Assembly (NCBI GenBank): GCA_946478895.1
Contig: CAMLDY010000001.1
Coordinates: 1-64,000, forward strand
Origin: an uncultured Gemmatimonadota bacterium
GTDB lineage: Bacteria; Gemmatimonadota; Gemmatimonadetes; Gemmatimonadales; Gemmatimonadaceae
Direction: 5' to 3'
DNA length: 64,000 nucleotides
The translations under genes and the position numbers were made by a program. Below are positions 33,945 to 42,382 of the stretch, one piece after another. Under the pieces are notes generated by a model. The model was not told the DNA's origin and did not search any database. It saw only the letters and a program-made list of their open reading frames with translations. Position 1 is the stretch's first letter. Every line of letters starts with the position of its first letter.

Positions 33945-33972
33945 AAAAAGCCCCGCCCAGCGGGGCTTTTTT
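33945..33972 (+). terminator. Rho-independent terminator after cold-shock gene
   Basis: AAAAAGCCCCGC / GCGGGGCTTTTT stem with a three-base loop and a T run; the A tract on the other side could allow bidirectional use. Confidence 0.94.
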
Positions 33973-34073
33973 GTGTCTCCGGGCATCACAAAACTTGTTT
34001 TCCACAGGCGGCATTCGATTTGCTTTCATCCACATCGCTTGCAGTAACGACCTGTGCATACGGAGGCTGACGG

Positions 34074-34928
34074 ATGGCCGCAATCTGGAAGGGCTCGCTC
34101 ACGTTCGGGTTGGTCAACATTCCAGTGGAGCTCAAGACCGCGGTCCGCGCCGACCATATCAGCTTCCGCTTGCTCCACGAGGAAGATCTCTCGCCCGTCA
34201 AATACGAGCGCATCTGCCAGGCGGAAGGTGATCCAGTTCCGTGGAACGAAGTAGTGAAGGGCTACGAGTACGAGAAAGGAAAATTCGTCGTGCTCACCGA
34301 CGAAGACTTCAAGGCCGCCGCGCTCGAGCAGTCCAAGACCATCGACATCCTCGACTTCGTCAAGGAAGAAGAGATCGATCCGCGCTACTTCGAGACGCCT
34401 TACTATCTCGTGCCCGGAAAGGGTGGCGACAAGCCGTACGCTTTGCTGCGCGAAGCAATCCGCCAGACGGGATCCGTCGGCATCGGCAAGATCATCATCC
34501 GCCAGACCCAGCACCTTGCCGCGGTAAAAGTCGTCGGTGAAGCGCTAGTGCTCGAGATCATGCGCTTCGCCAATGAGCTGGTCGATTCCAGTGAGTTCAA
34601 CTTCCCGAGCCGCGAACAGGTCCGCCCGCAGGAGCTGCAGATGGCGGAACAGCTCGTTGCTAACCTCGCCGAGCCGTTCGACCCGAGCCGCTACACCGAC
34701 GAGTATCGCGCCAATCTGATGCGCATCATCAAGGCGAAGATGAAGGGCAAGAAGCCCAAGCTCGAGGAGCCCGAGGAGGAAACTCCGGACAGTGGCGTGC
34801 TCGATCTCATGTCACGTCTTCGCGCCAGCCTCGAGGAGGGCGCCGGGAAGAAAGGCGCCGTTCGTGCAAAGAGAAAATCGGTTGCCGCTGGCCGCAAACC
34901 CGCGAAGAAAAAGGCGAAGACAGCTTAG
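34074..34928 (+). CDS. ku: Ku homodimeric DNA end-binding protein
   Basis: A 284-residue bacterial Ku of the non-homologous end-joining pathway. It opens AAIWKGSLTFGLVNIPVELKTAV and contains CQAEGDPVPWNEVVKGYEY and TIDILDFVKEEEIDPRYFETPYYLVP. The C-terminal tail after residue ~245 is Lys/Ala-rich, as in Ku proteins that use it for DNA contact and LigD recruitment. CGGAGG lies ahead of the ATG. It is followed nine bases later by ligD, with which it forms the two-gene NHEJ unit. Confidence 0.96.
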   Translation: MAAIWKGSLTFGLVNIPVELKTAVRADHISFRLLHEEDLSPVKYERICQAEGDPVPWNEVVKGYEYEKGKFVVLTDEDFKAAALEQSKTIDILDFVKEEEIDPRYFETPYYLVPGKGGDKPYALLREAIRQTGSVGIGKIIIRQTQHLAAVKVVGEALVLEIMRFANELVDSSEFNFPSREQVRPQELQMAEQLVANLAEPFDPSRYTDEYRANLMRIIKAKMKGKKPKLEEPEEETPDSGVLDLMSRLRASLEEGAGKKGAVRAKRKSVAAGRKPAKKKAKTA

Positions 34929-34937
34929 GACGCCTGT

Positions 34938-37787
34938 ATGGCCGTCAAAACTGAAAAAAGCACCAAACCAAGCGCCCGCGCGCAGCTGGCGGAGTATCGC
35001 CGCAAGCGCGATTTCAGTCGTACCCGCGAGCCGTCCGGCGAGAAGACTTCGGCGCCGACCAGAACTGGTCGCCTTCGCTTCGTCATCCAGAAGCACGCGG
35101 CAAGTCATCTCCACTTCGATCTCCGGCTCGAGCTGGACGGCGTCATGAAAAGCTGGGCCGTTCCCAAGGGCCCCAGCCTCGACCCGTCAGTCAAGCGGCT
35201 CGCAATGCAGGTCGAGGATCACCCAATCGACTACAACACCTTCGAGGGCACGATCCCCCAGGGTGAGTACGGCGGCGGCACCGTGATGCTATGGGACCGC
35301 GGGACCTACACCGCCGATGCGGCGACGTCCGCCGCCGAGGAGCAGGACGTGATTCGCGAAGGCCTGCGTCGGGGCGACCTCAAGATCACCTTTCACGGCG
35401 ACCGGCTACACGGATCGTTCGCGCTCGTCCGCATGAAGTTCGCGCGCGATGGCTCGTCTTCATCGAAGCCGCAGTGGCTTCTCATCAAGCATCGCGATGA
35501 GTACGCGACCGATGAAGACGTCGTCGCCGAGAACATGACATCGGTGGACACCGGTCGCACCATGGACGAGATCGCCGCCGGAAAGAGCCGCGTCTGGCGC
35601 AGCAACCGCGAGCCGAAGAAGCAGAAGTCGGTTTCGACCGCTGCAGCTAGATCACGGAGCCCCGCGCCCCGACGTTCCCGAAAAACCGAACGTCTTTCTC
35701 CCGCGAAGGCTGCATCACTCGCCCTCGAGCCCATGTACGCGAGTATTGGTAGCGATATCCCTGGCAAGGGTTGGACGTTCGAGCCCAAGTACGATGGAAT
35801 TCGCGTCCTCGCTTACGTCACGGACGATGACGTCCGTCTGATGACCCGCAACGGAAAGGACAAGGCGAAGCAGTTTCCTGAGATCGTCGCCGCGCTCGAG
35901 AAGCTCTCCACTCAGACGAAGCGGTCTCTGGTGCTCGACGGCGAGATCGTCGCCCTCCTCGATGGCGAGCCCGCCCGGTTCCAGGAGCTCCAGGGCAGGA
36001 TGCACGTCAAGGAGTCCCAGGCTATCGAGCGCCACTCGGCCTCCGCGCCGGCGGCGCTCATTCTCTTCGACATCCTCATGGATGGCGACGAGGTGCTGCT
36101 TGACGAGCCGTGGTCGGTTCGTCGTACCCACCTCGAAAAGCGCATGTCCTCCCGAGTCACTGATCGACTGCGCCTCACTGAATCGGTCGAAGACGAAGGC
36201 AGGAAGATGCTCGAGATGGCTCGGCGTGATGGCTGGGAAGGCGTGATCGCCAAGCGCGTGGATTCACCCTACGAGCCGGGGAACCGATCGCGGAGCTGGC
36301 TGAAGCTGAAAATCGAGTTCCGCCAGGAGTTCGTGGTTGGCGGCTACACCGAGCCCCGCAACAGCCGGGAGCACATCGGCGCCATCCTCCTCGGCTACTT
36401 CGACAAGGACCGCTTCATCTACGTCGGCCACACCGGCGGAGGATTCTCGCGCAAAGGCCTCGAGGAGATGTACAGAAAGCTCAAACCGCTCGAGCGAAAG
36501 ACATCGCCATTTGTCGAGACACCAAAGACCAACGAGAAAGCCCATTGGGTCGAGCCAGAAATCCTCGTCGAAGTGAAATTCAGCGAGTGGACCGCTGACC
36601 GTCGCCTGCGCCAGCCGATCTTTCTGGGGATCCGGGACGACAAGGAAGCGCGCGAAGTCGGCATCGAGCGAACCAGTGTGCAGCGCAAGTCGGGTAAGGC
36701 CGCCGTCGCGAATAAGGCCGCCATCGCGAAACGTGAGAGCGCCAGCGCACCCGTTGCGGCGAGGTCGCGAGCCAGGTCCGCGGGCGCGAAAACAGCCAGC
36801 GCCAGATCCTCGCGCGCCAGGTCGCTTAGCGGCAAGCCGCGTCAGCAACCAGACTCGGTGATCGCGGAGCTTACTGCAATCGAGTCGAAGCGCGGCGAGG
36901 GGACTCTGGATCTGGGCCGCGGACAATCGCTCAAGGTCTCGAACCTGGATAAGGTTTTCTTCCCGAAGGATGGCTTCACCAAGGGTGACGTGATGCGCTA
37001 TTACGCGCGCATCGCGAGCTTCATCCTTCCAACCATGAAGGACCGTCCGCTCGTCCTCAAGCGTTTTCCGAACGGCATCGACGGCGAGAGCTTCTACCAG
37101 CAGAAGGCCCAGGACACGACCCCCTCCAACGTGCGCGTCGAGACGATCGTAACCGAGGGAGGCGAGAAGCAGCCGCGCTTCATTGGCGGCGATCTGCTGA
37201 CGTTGCTCTACACGATTCAGCTGGGCGCGATCTCCGTGGATCCGTGGCACTCGCGGGTTGGATCCCTCGAGTACGCCGACTACACCATCATCGACCTCGA
37301 TCCCGGGCCGCGCGCAAATTTCGCCCGGGTCGTCCAGATCGCCCGCTGGACGAAGGAAGTCATCGACGGCTTTGGACTTAACGCTGCCATCAAGACGTCA
37401 GGATCGACCGGACTACACGTTTATCTTCCGCTCCCCCCGAAGACTCCAAACGAGGCCGCGACGCTGGTCGCCCAGGTTATCGCGACCAAGGTCGCCGACG
37501 CGCATCCCAGGGAAGCAACGGTCGAGCGCTTCGTCAAAGCGCGCGGAGCGGCAACCGTTTACGTCGACTACCTCCAGAACATTCAGGGCAAAACCGTCGC
37601 TGGACCATACTGCGTCCGCGCCCGGCCCGGCGCCACGGTATCCACTCCGCTCAAGTGGACAGAGATCAACGATGATCTCGACCCGCGCGACTTCCATCTC
37701 GGGAATGCCGCGGAGCGATTTGAAAAGATTGGAGATATCTGGAACGAAGCGATGAAGAAAAAGAATTCGCTTCGCGCGCTCGTGTAG
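34938..37787 (+). CDS. ligD: Multifunctional DNA ligase D (phosphoesterase-ligase-polymerase)
   Basis: A 949-residue LigD. The domain order is phosphoesterase (~45-200; HFDLRLELDGVMKSWAVPKGPS, FEGTIPQGEYGGGTV), ATP-dependent ligase (~260-580; nucleotidyl Lys284 in FEPKYDGIR, plus GEIVALL, EGVIAKR, WLKLK) and primase-polymerase (~650-940; LDKVFFPKDGFTKGDVMRYY, IDLDPGP, KTSGSTGLHVYLPL). Ala/Arg/Lys-rich linkers join the modules (around 220-255 and 575-640). Mycobacterial LigD places the polymerase first, while this order matches Pseudomonas-type LigD except that the phosphoesterase again comes first. It repairs double-strand breaks with Ku. Confidence 0.96.
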   Translation: MAVKTEKSTKPSARAQLAEYRRKRDFSRTREPSGEKTSAPTRTGRLRFVIQKHAASHLHFDLRLELDGVMKSWAVPKGPSLDPSVKRLAMQVEDHPIDYNTFEGTIPQGEYGGGTVMLWDRGTYTADAATSAAEEQDVIREGLRRGDLKITFHGDRLHGSFALVRMKFARDGSSSSKPQWLLIKHRDEYATDEDVVAENMTSVDTGRTMDEIAAGKSRVWRSNREPKKQKSVSTAAARSRSPAPRRSRKTERLSPAKAASLALEPMYASIGSDIPGKGWTFEPKYDGIRVLAYVTDDDVRLMTRNGKDKAKQFPEIVAALEKLSTQTKRSLVLDGEIVALLDGEPARFQELQGRMHVKESQAIERHSASAPAALILFDILMDGDEVLLDEPWSVRRTHLEKRMSSRVTDRLRLTESVEDEGRKMLEMARRDGWEGVIAKRVDSPYEPGNRSRSWLKLKIEFRQEFVVGGYTEPRNSREHIGAILLGYFDKDRFIYVGHTGGGFSRKGLEEMYRKLKPLERKTSPFVETPKTNEKAHWVEPEILVEVKFSEWTADRRLRQPIFLGIRDDKEAREVGIERTSVQRKSGKAAVANKAAIAKRESASAPVAARSRARSAGAKTASARSSRARSLSGKPRQQPDSVIAELTAIESKRGEGTLDLGRGQSLKVSNLDKVFFPKDGFTKGDVMRYYARIASFILPTMKDRPLVLKRFPNGIDGESFYQQKAQDTTPSNVRVETIVTEGGEKQPRFIGGDLLTLLYTIQLGAISVDPWHSRVGSLEYADYTIIDLDPGPRANFARVVQIARWTKEVIDGFGLNAAIKTSGSTGLHVYLPLPPKTPNEAATLVAQVIATKVADAHPREATVERFVKARGAATVYVDYLQNIQGKTVAGPYCVRARPGATVSTPLKWTEINDDLDPRDFHLGNAAERFEKIGDIWNEAMKKKNSLRALV

Positions 37788-37790
37788 TTA

Positions 37791-38099
37791 CTACCGGCCG
37801 CCGTTCCCTACTTTCCGCAGCGGCAACTCCATCTGGCCAGTCCCGGGATCGGTCTGTTTCGCCGAGTCGCCAAAGATCGGATCGCTCGACTCGTCAACCA
37901 TGTGGGTGAGCTTGTAATAGAAGTGGAGCGCGTGAATGGGGGCCATGAAGCTGCGATTGCCGGCGCGTGAGATCGCGACTGCCTCTTCGCGCACACGGCG
38001 GGGAAGATCGCGTGCCGCGGGCAGTGCCAGAAGACGCTGTATCTCTGTACTATCTCGTGCGAGCAGAGCTGCGCACAAACTGTCGAGATAAGCCAGCAT
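37791..38099 (-). CDS. Hypothetical helical protein
   Basis: About 102 residues beginning MLAYLDSLCAALLARD, mostly helical, with a conserved-looking SRAGNRSFMAPIHALHFYYKLTHM. The ATG at 38099 is preferred because GGGGG lies shortly ahead; a longer reading from 38141 would start inside the palindrome at 38123-38142. No family is recognised. It converges on ligD with a three-base gap. Confidence 0.6.
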   Translation of the reverse strand: MLAYLDSLCAALLARDSTEIQRLLALPAARDLPRRVREEAVAISRAGNRSFMAPIHALHFYYKLTHMVDESSDPIFGDSAKQTDPGTGQMELPLRKVGNGGR

Positions 38100-38122
38100 G
38101 GATGTAAGGCCCCCAGTCAGGG

Positions 38123-38142
38123 TGTTTACCTTAAGGTACACA
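38123..38142. promoter_or_regulatory. 20-bp near-perfect palindrome upstream of 37791-38099
   Basis: TGTtTACCTT / AAGGTAcACA: nine of ten base pairs are symmetrical, with a perfect 12-base core TACCTTAAGGTA (38127-38138). It lies 24 bases ahead of the start of the small minus-strand gene and downstream of the Nudix-type regulator gene. It is a likely operator for an unknown dimeric repressor or activator. Confidence 0.5.
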
Positions 38143-38214
38143 TTGCAACTAATACACCGTTACCGCAAGAGGTTCCGGGACTGGTGGCCTGTCTGGTACC
38201 GCACCGTCAGATAG

Positions 38215-38886
38215 TCAGGGGAAGAGAAAATCGAACCTCACGCCGCGCTGTGCTCTACGCCTTTTCTTCGGTAGATACCGAAAAAGTTGTGCGGGTCGCC
38301 CCCGGCCTTCGCTGCGCCATTCGTCCGTAGGTTCGACGAGCCAGGCGGCCTGGAGGGCACGTCGGAAACTGGCCTTGTGCAAGCGTTTACCGAGCAGAAG
38401 CTCGTACATTTGTTGTAGCTCGCTCAGGGTGAAAGTCGCCGGCAGAAGGCGGAATGCGATCGGCGCCTGGTCGAGTCTCGCCTGAATGGTTTTGGTCGCG
38501 GCTTCGACCATTGCCCTCTGGCGCGGCGACACCGGCGGCACTTCTGTGATCGGGAACCAGGTGTAGCCGGCTCGCGGCGAGGCCGTCTCGTGTGGCACCA
38601 ATCCCACATAGGCGACGGAAATGTCCACGTCGCCGGGATGTCGTTTCGCGTCGCCGAACGCCCCGATCTGCTCCATCCAGCTCGGCGGCTCGCCCAGCGC
38701 TTCGTGGGCTCCGCGGTTCGCGGCGCCGTCGAGAGTTTCACCCGCCTGAGGAATTCGCCACGGCAACGCCCACCGCTCGCGCTCGCCTGTGCTTCTCGTC
38801 AGCAAAACCGCCAGGTCGTTCCCCATCGCCGTAACCAGAACCAGATCGACACTGTAGGAAACGGTTCTGGAGGAGCGGTCGCGCAT
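38215..38886 (-). CDS. Nudix-related transcriptional regulator (NrtR-like)
   Basis: A 223-residue protein. Residues ~1-145 are a Nudix-like fold (VDLVLVTAM...LPWRIPQAGETLDGAANRGAHEALG), where the Nudix box is degenerate: REUxEE is replaced by NRGAHEALG. It should therefore bind rather than hydrolyse a nucleotide. The C-terminal ~75 residues form a winged helix (FTLSELQQMYELLLGKRLHKASFRRALQAAWLVEPTDE, then the Arg-rich wing). This is the NrtR architecture, in which ADP-ribose or a related nucleotide controls NAD or sugar genes. Its own operator-like palindrome lies 11 bases ahead of the start. The target pathway is not shown by the neighbours. Confidence 0.85.
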   Translation of the reverse strand: MRDRSSRTVSYSVDLVLVTAMGNDLAVLLTRSTGERERWALPWRIPQAGETLDGAANRGAHEALGEPPSWMEQIGAFGDAKRHPGDVDISVAYVGLVPHETASPRAGYTWFPITEVPPVSPRQRAMVEAATKTIQARLDQAPIAFRLLPATFTLSELQQMYELLLGKRLHKASFRRALQAAWLVEPTDEWRSEGRGRPAQLFRYLPKKRRRAQRGVRFDFLFP

Positions 38887-38897
38887 CGTGGAGCGAA

Positions 38898-38918
38898 TTA
38901 GTCACTTTTAGCGACTAA
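38898..38918. promoter_or_regulatory. Inverted repeat upstream of the NrtR-like gene (candidate self-operator)
   Basis: TTAGTC (38898-38903) and GACTAA (38913-38918), six-base perfect arms separated by nine bases, centred about 22 bases ahead of the start codon. Its position would let the regulator block its own transcription. The remaining bases up to 39030 hold no gene. Confidence 0.5.
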
Positions 38919-39032
38919 AGTCAAGTCCGCGTCCGAATTGGTGGTTGGGTGACGCCGGTTTTTTCACGGTCGTCCGGAAGGCAGCATTGATATAACGAAT
39001 CAGGGATTGAAGCGTCAACAGAATTCTTTGGG

Positions 39033-39059
39033 AAAAAATTCGTTGGCGAATCAACGAAT
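39033..39059 (-). terminator. Rho-independent terminator (minus strand) after the YggX-like gene
   Basis: On the minus strand, ATTCGTTG / CAACGAAT form an eight-base perfect stem around a six-base loop, followed by a T tract. It would end the desaturase-YggX transcript. The roughly 300 bases between 38887 and 39183 contain this hairpin and the operator-like site but no gene. Confidence 0.7.
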
Positions 39060-39183
39060 CTTCGCGGGCCGCTATCGCGCGCTAACGTCTGCGGGCCGGT
39101 CTCTGTTCGCGTACGTCGCGGACCACCAGGAAATCACCTAGCAGCAGATGCTGCGCGGCAAACCCAGATTTCCAAGCGTCGGG

Positions 39184-39465
39184 TCAGTGGCTGATCGTGC
39201 CTTTCTTGCTCGTATCTACGTCAGCGGCCGCGCCGGTCTTGAAGAGGAACGCGCTCATGTTCTTCGTCAGAAACGCGCGCGCCTGCGGATCCATCACGTT
39301 CAGGCCGTAGTGGTTGATCAGCATCGTTTGCTGCTTGAGCCAGTCCGCCCAGCACTGGGTACAAATCTCTTCGACGACGCGGGCTCCGATTGCACCGGGA
39401 AAGGGAGGCTTTACGAATCCTGCGCGCGTCTGGCCGCACCGCGCGCAGGTAACCGTCTCAGGCAT
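39184..39465 (-). CDS. YggX-like Fe(2+)-trafficking/oxidative protection protein
   Basis: A 93-residue protein of the YggX family, which protects iron-sulfur enzymes. It is recognised by PPFPGAIGARVVEEICTQCWADWLKQQTMLINHYGLNVMDPQARAFLTKNMSAFLF. Unlike E. coli YggX with one conserved Cys, it has two CxxC pairs (CARC near residue 7 and CTQC near residue 35), which could form a zinc or iron site. It is eight bases downstream of the desaturase on the same strand, probably one transcript. Confidence 0.85.
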   Translation of the reverse strand: MPETVTCARCGQTRAGFVKPPFPGAIGARVVEEICTQCWADWLKQQTMLINHYGLNVMDPQARAFLTKNMSAFLFKTGAAADVDTSKKGTISH

Positions 39466-39473
39466 CGGCCCGC

Positions 39474-40223
39474 CTACCGGCGCGCGTAGGAGATCTCAGC
39501 GAGTCCGAAGATCGAGAGGAGCCTGAGATAGATCCAGCCAATGTCGAACTCGTACCACTTTGCCTTGAATTTCGCGGAGTGCGGATCGGCGTGGTGATTG
39601 TTGTGCAGCTCTTCCCCGCCCAGCCAGATCGCGATCGGCGAGATGTTCCTGCTCTCGTCCTTGACGTTGAAGTTGCGATATCCGATGGCGTGACCGACTC
39701 CATTCACGATTCCCGCGGCCCAGAAAGGAATCCAGATCATCTGGATGCCCCATACGAGTGGTCCAACGAAGAAGCCAAACAGATAGATATCGACGATCAG
39801 CATCACCAGGATGCCGAGCCAGTTGAGCGGCGAAAGCAGATGACGCTCGAGCCAGTCGTTCGGGGTTCCCTTGCCGTACTTGTCCAGAACGCCGGGCTGG
39901 CGAACCGCCTTTCTATAGTAGAAGGCTCCCTTCAGGATGATGTTGCGCAGGCCCTCAATCAGCGGACTGTGCGGATCCCCCTCGCGATCGGCAAATGCGT
40001 GATGCTTGCGGTGGCATGCAACCCACTCCTTGGTCACAATAGCGGTAGACAGCCACAGCCAAAGCCGCATTGGAAGCGCGGCAAGATAGTGCAGCTTCAC
40101 GCCACGATGCGTCTGGGCCCGATGCAGGAACAGTGTCACCGATACGTTGGTCAGATGACCGGCTACGACAATGAACAGAACTGGCTTCCACCAAGCGGTC
40201 GCCCAGCTTCCAAAATCCGGCAT
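39474..40223 (-). CDS. Acyl-CoA/acyl-lipid delta-9 type fatty acid desaturase
   Basis: A 249-residue membrane desaturase. The three histidine boxes are HRAQTHR (~34-40), HRKHH (~71-75) and HNNHH (~207-211), separated by hydrophobic pairs of helices. The family uses a di-iron centre to introduce a cis double bond into membrane acyl chains. At 249 residues it is short, lacking a cytochrome b5 domain. It is followed by the YggX-like gene, a plausible link between an oxygen-activating iron enzyme and iron protection (inference). Confidence 0.92.
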   Translation of the reverse strand: MPDFGSWATAWWKPVLFIVVAGHLTNVSVTLFLHRAQTHRGVKLHYLAALPMRLWLWLSTAIVTKEWVACHRKHHAFADREGDPHSPLIEGLRNIILKGAFYYRKAVRQPGVLDKYGKGTPNDWLERHLLSPLNWLGILVMLIVDIYLFGFFVGPLVWGIQMIWIPFWAAGIVNGVGHAIGYRNFNVKDESRNISPIAIWLGGEELHNNHHADPHSAKFKAKWYEFDIGWIYLRLLSIFGLAEISYARR

Positions 40224-40295
40224 TCCTTACTCCGTTGCTAAGTCTGGATACTGCTGCAATTTACCCGAACACCGCCCTTATTCCAAACGAACACA

Positions 40296-42293
40296 TCACG
40301 GTCTCGTAACCGGCCCGACCACACCGGCAGGAGGCGCCGCTCCCCAGCTATCGTTTGCCCGGTTCCAGTCGGGCACCGAGGCATCGGGCCAAAGTCGTAC
40401 TCCAGCTACGTTTGCGCGCACCGGTATCACAGCATCGAAGTGGTCACCTCTCGCCCATATCTGGACCGGAAACGAGAAATCCTGGGTCGTCCCGTCGGCG
40501 TACGCCACTTTGAGTCGCACCGGAAATGGAATCGAGGTGTTCTTCCGCAACGCAATCGTCGCGAATTTTTGCCCTTCCGAGACGCGGGTCGAGACGCTGT
40601 CGATGCCTATGTCGAGCACATCGGTCGTGTAAAAGAAGCCGCGCCAGAACCACGACAGGTCTTCGCCCGTCGAGTTCTCGATGCTGCGGAAAAAATCTCC
40701 CGGAGTCGGATGCTTGAACGCCCAGTTCCTCGTGTATTCCCGGAATGCGTCGTCGAAGGCCTGCCGGCCGACGACGTGATTGCGAAGCGTGAGCAACACC
40801 GCCCCGGGCTTCCGGTATCCAATCGCCCCCAGTGCCGTCGGATCAATGTCGTCGGGCGCCGTCATCAGCGGAGACTGAGTGCCGTGGCTTACCGCGTCCG
40901 CCCAGTTTCGAAGGTACATCGGATAGTCGCTTTTCCCGGGGTAGCGGGCCTCCGTTGCAAAGTCATTGAGATACGTATTGAACCCTTCATCCATCCACGC
41001 GTAGCGCCGCTCGTTTGACCCGACGATCATCGGGAACCACTCGTGGCCGTGCTCGTGATTGATCGTACCGAAGATGGAGGCGGGATCATCGCTCCCGTAG
41101 TGAACCATCACAAACATCGGGTACTCCATTCCTCCCACCGGACCAGCGACGCTCGTCGCCTGCGGCCATGGATACCGATAGACGAGCTCCGAGTACTGTC
41201 GGATGGTCCACTGAGTCATCTCCGCTGCCTGCTCCCAGGACTTCCCCGATTTCGGGAACTGATAAAAGGCCTGGGTCAGAACTCCGTTCCAGCTCGTCGC
41301 ATCCCAGCGGAAGTCGGGCGCGCCTGCCCATGCAACGTCATGAACGTTGCGGGCGCGGAAACGCCACGTTTTCGTCCCCGCTCGGCGCTGGTTCTTTGCA
41401 GTAGCTGCTTCTCCGGCCGTGATGATCTGAACGACAGCCGCACTTCTCGCCGCCGTCGCCAGTCTCCGCCGCTGTTCCGCAGTCAATACGTCGTCGGGGT
41501 TCTGCAGCACTCCACTGCCGGCGATGACATAGCCAGCCGGCGCGGTGATCGAATAATCGAAGTCACCGTATTCGAGATAGAACTCACCCTGACCGAGGTA
41601 GGGGTCCGTGTTCCAGCCCCGAACGTCGTCGTAAACGGCCATCCTCGGGTACCACTGCGCGATCTCATACAGAGTGCTGTCACGCCCCATTCGATCCGAC
41701 CCGTGCTCGGGCACCTTGAAGGAGTACAGGATGGAGATCGTGGTCTTCCCCCCGTGAGGCGGCAGCGGGCTCGGAAGATCGAGCCGCATCATCGTGTCGT
41801 TGATGCGGGGCGTGACGACCGTGCCGTTGACCCGAACATCACTCAGAGTGTACCCGCCCTCGAAACCCCTCACACCCCACCGCGAATCCGCGGGGAAGAG
41901 CGCCGAACCTTTGCTTCCGGTTCGATAGAGATTCTGGTCGGCTTGCAGCCAGACATAGCGCAGGGTATCGGGAGAATTGTTGGTGTAGCTGATCTGAACC
42001 GAGCCCGACACTTCTGTCAGAGTAGTATCGAGAGTCGCAGAGATCGTGTAGTCGGCGCGTTGCTGCCAATAGTCCGGCCCTGGCTTGCCGCTCGACGATC
42101 GGTACTCGTTAGGCCCAGGCCAGTCGATCCGGTTTGTCGTCGCGAACGGATCGTCGCGCTGTGTCTCGAATACGGGCGAGTTCTGCTCAGCCGGCTGGTC
42201 CATCCGCACGGGCGCCAGAACTACAGGTCGCTGTGCCTGCTGCGCGCAGCCGACGAGTGCGACGAAGAGGAAAGTAGATGTCTTCAGCGTCAT
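40296..42293 (-). CDS. M1 family metallopeptidase, lipoprotein-like
   Basis: A 665-residue zinc aminopeptidase-like protein. The N-terminus MTLKTSTFLFVALVGCAQQ is a lipoprotein signal. An N-terminal beta-rich domain of M1 type (residues ~70-260) precedes the catalytic domain. HEHGHEW holds the zinc His pair and Glu; the third ligand Glu comes 18 residues later in AWMDEGFNTYL. PVGGMEYPMFVMV matches the GxMEN-like exopeptidase motif, altered to GGMEY. It therefore looks active but may be an endopeptidase or have shifted specificity. It probably acts in the periplasm. Confidence 0.9.
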   Translation of the reverse strand: MTLKTSTFLFVALVGCAQQAQRPVVLAPVRMDQPAEQNSPVFETQRDDPFATTNRIDWPGPNEYRSSSGKPGPDYWQQRADYTISATLDTTLTEVSGSVQISYTNNSPDTLRYVWLQADQNLYRTGSKGSALFPADSRWGVRGFEGGYTLSDVRVNGTVVTPRINDTMMRLDLPSPLPPHGGKTTISILYSFKVPEHGSDRMGRDSTLYEIAQWYPRMAVYDDVRGWNTDPYLGQGEFYLEYGDFDYSITAPAGYVIAGSGVLQNPDDVLTAEQRRRLATAARSAAVVQIITAGEAATAKNQRRAGTKTWRFRARNVHDVAWAGAPDFRWDATSWNGVLTQAFYQFPKSGKSWEQAAEMTQWTIRQYSELVYRYPWPQATSVAGPVGGMEYPMFVMVHYGSDDPASIFGTINHEHGHEWFPMIVGSNERRYAWMDEGFNTYLNDFATEARYPGKSDYPMYLRNWADAVSHGTQSPLMTAPDDIDPTALGAIGYRKPGAVLLTLRNHVVGRQAFDDAFREYTRNWAFKHPTPGDFFRSIENSTGEDLSWFWRGFFYTTDVLDIGIDSVSTRVSEGQKFATIALRKNTSIPFPVRLKVAYADGTTQDFSFPVQIWARGDHFDAVIPVRANVAGVRLWPDASVPDWNRANDSWGAAPPAGVVGPVTRP

Positions 42294-42382
42294 GGTGTTT
42301 GAGTTGTTGTGCCGGCGTGATGTGGAGCAACGTCAGGGCCAGCGCTTCGCAGTCGGCCATGCGCACCGCGCTACTGGTCCAG

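Noticed and set aside
38887..39183. Possible small RNA or gene in the 297-base gap
   Set aside because: I see only an operator-like inverted repeat and a terminator hairpin; no open frame with a ribosome site and no recognisable RNA family.
41043..42302. A 419-codon plus-strand frame
   Set aside because: Antisense to the M1 peptidase gene; no domain and Arg-rich composition.
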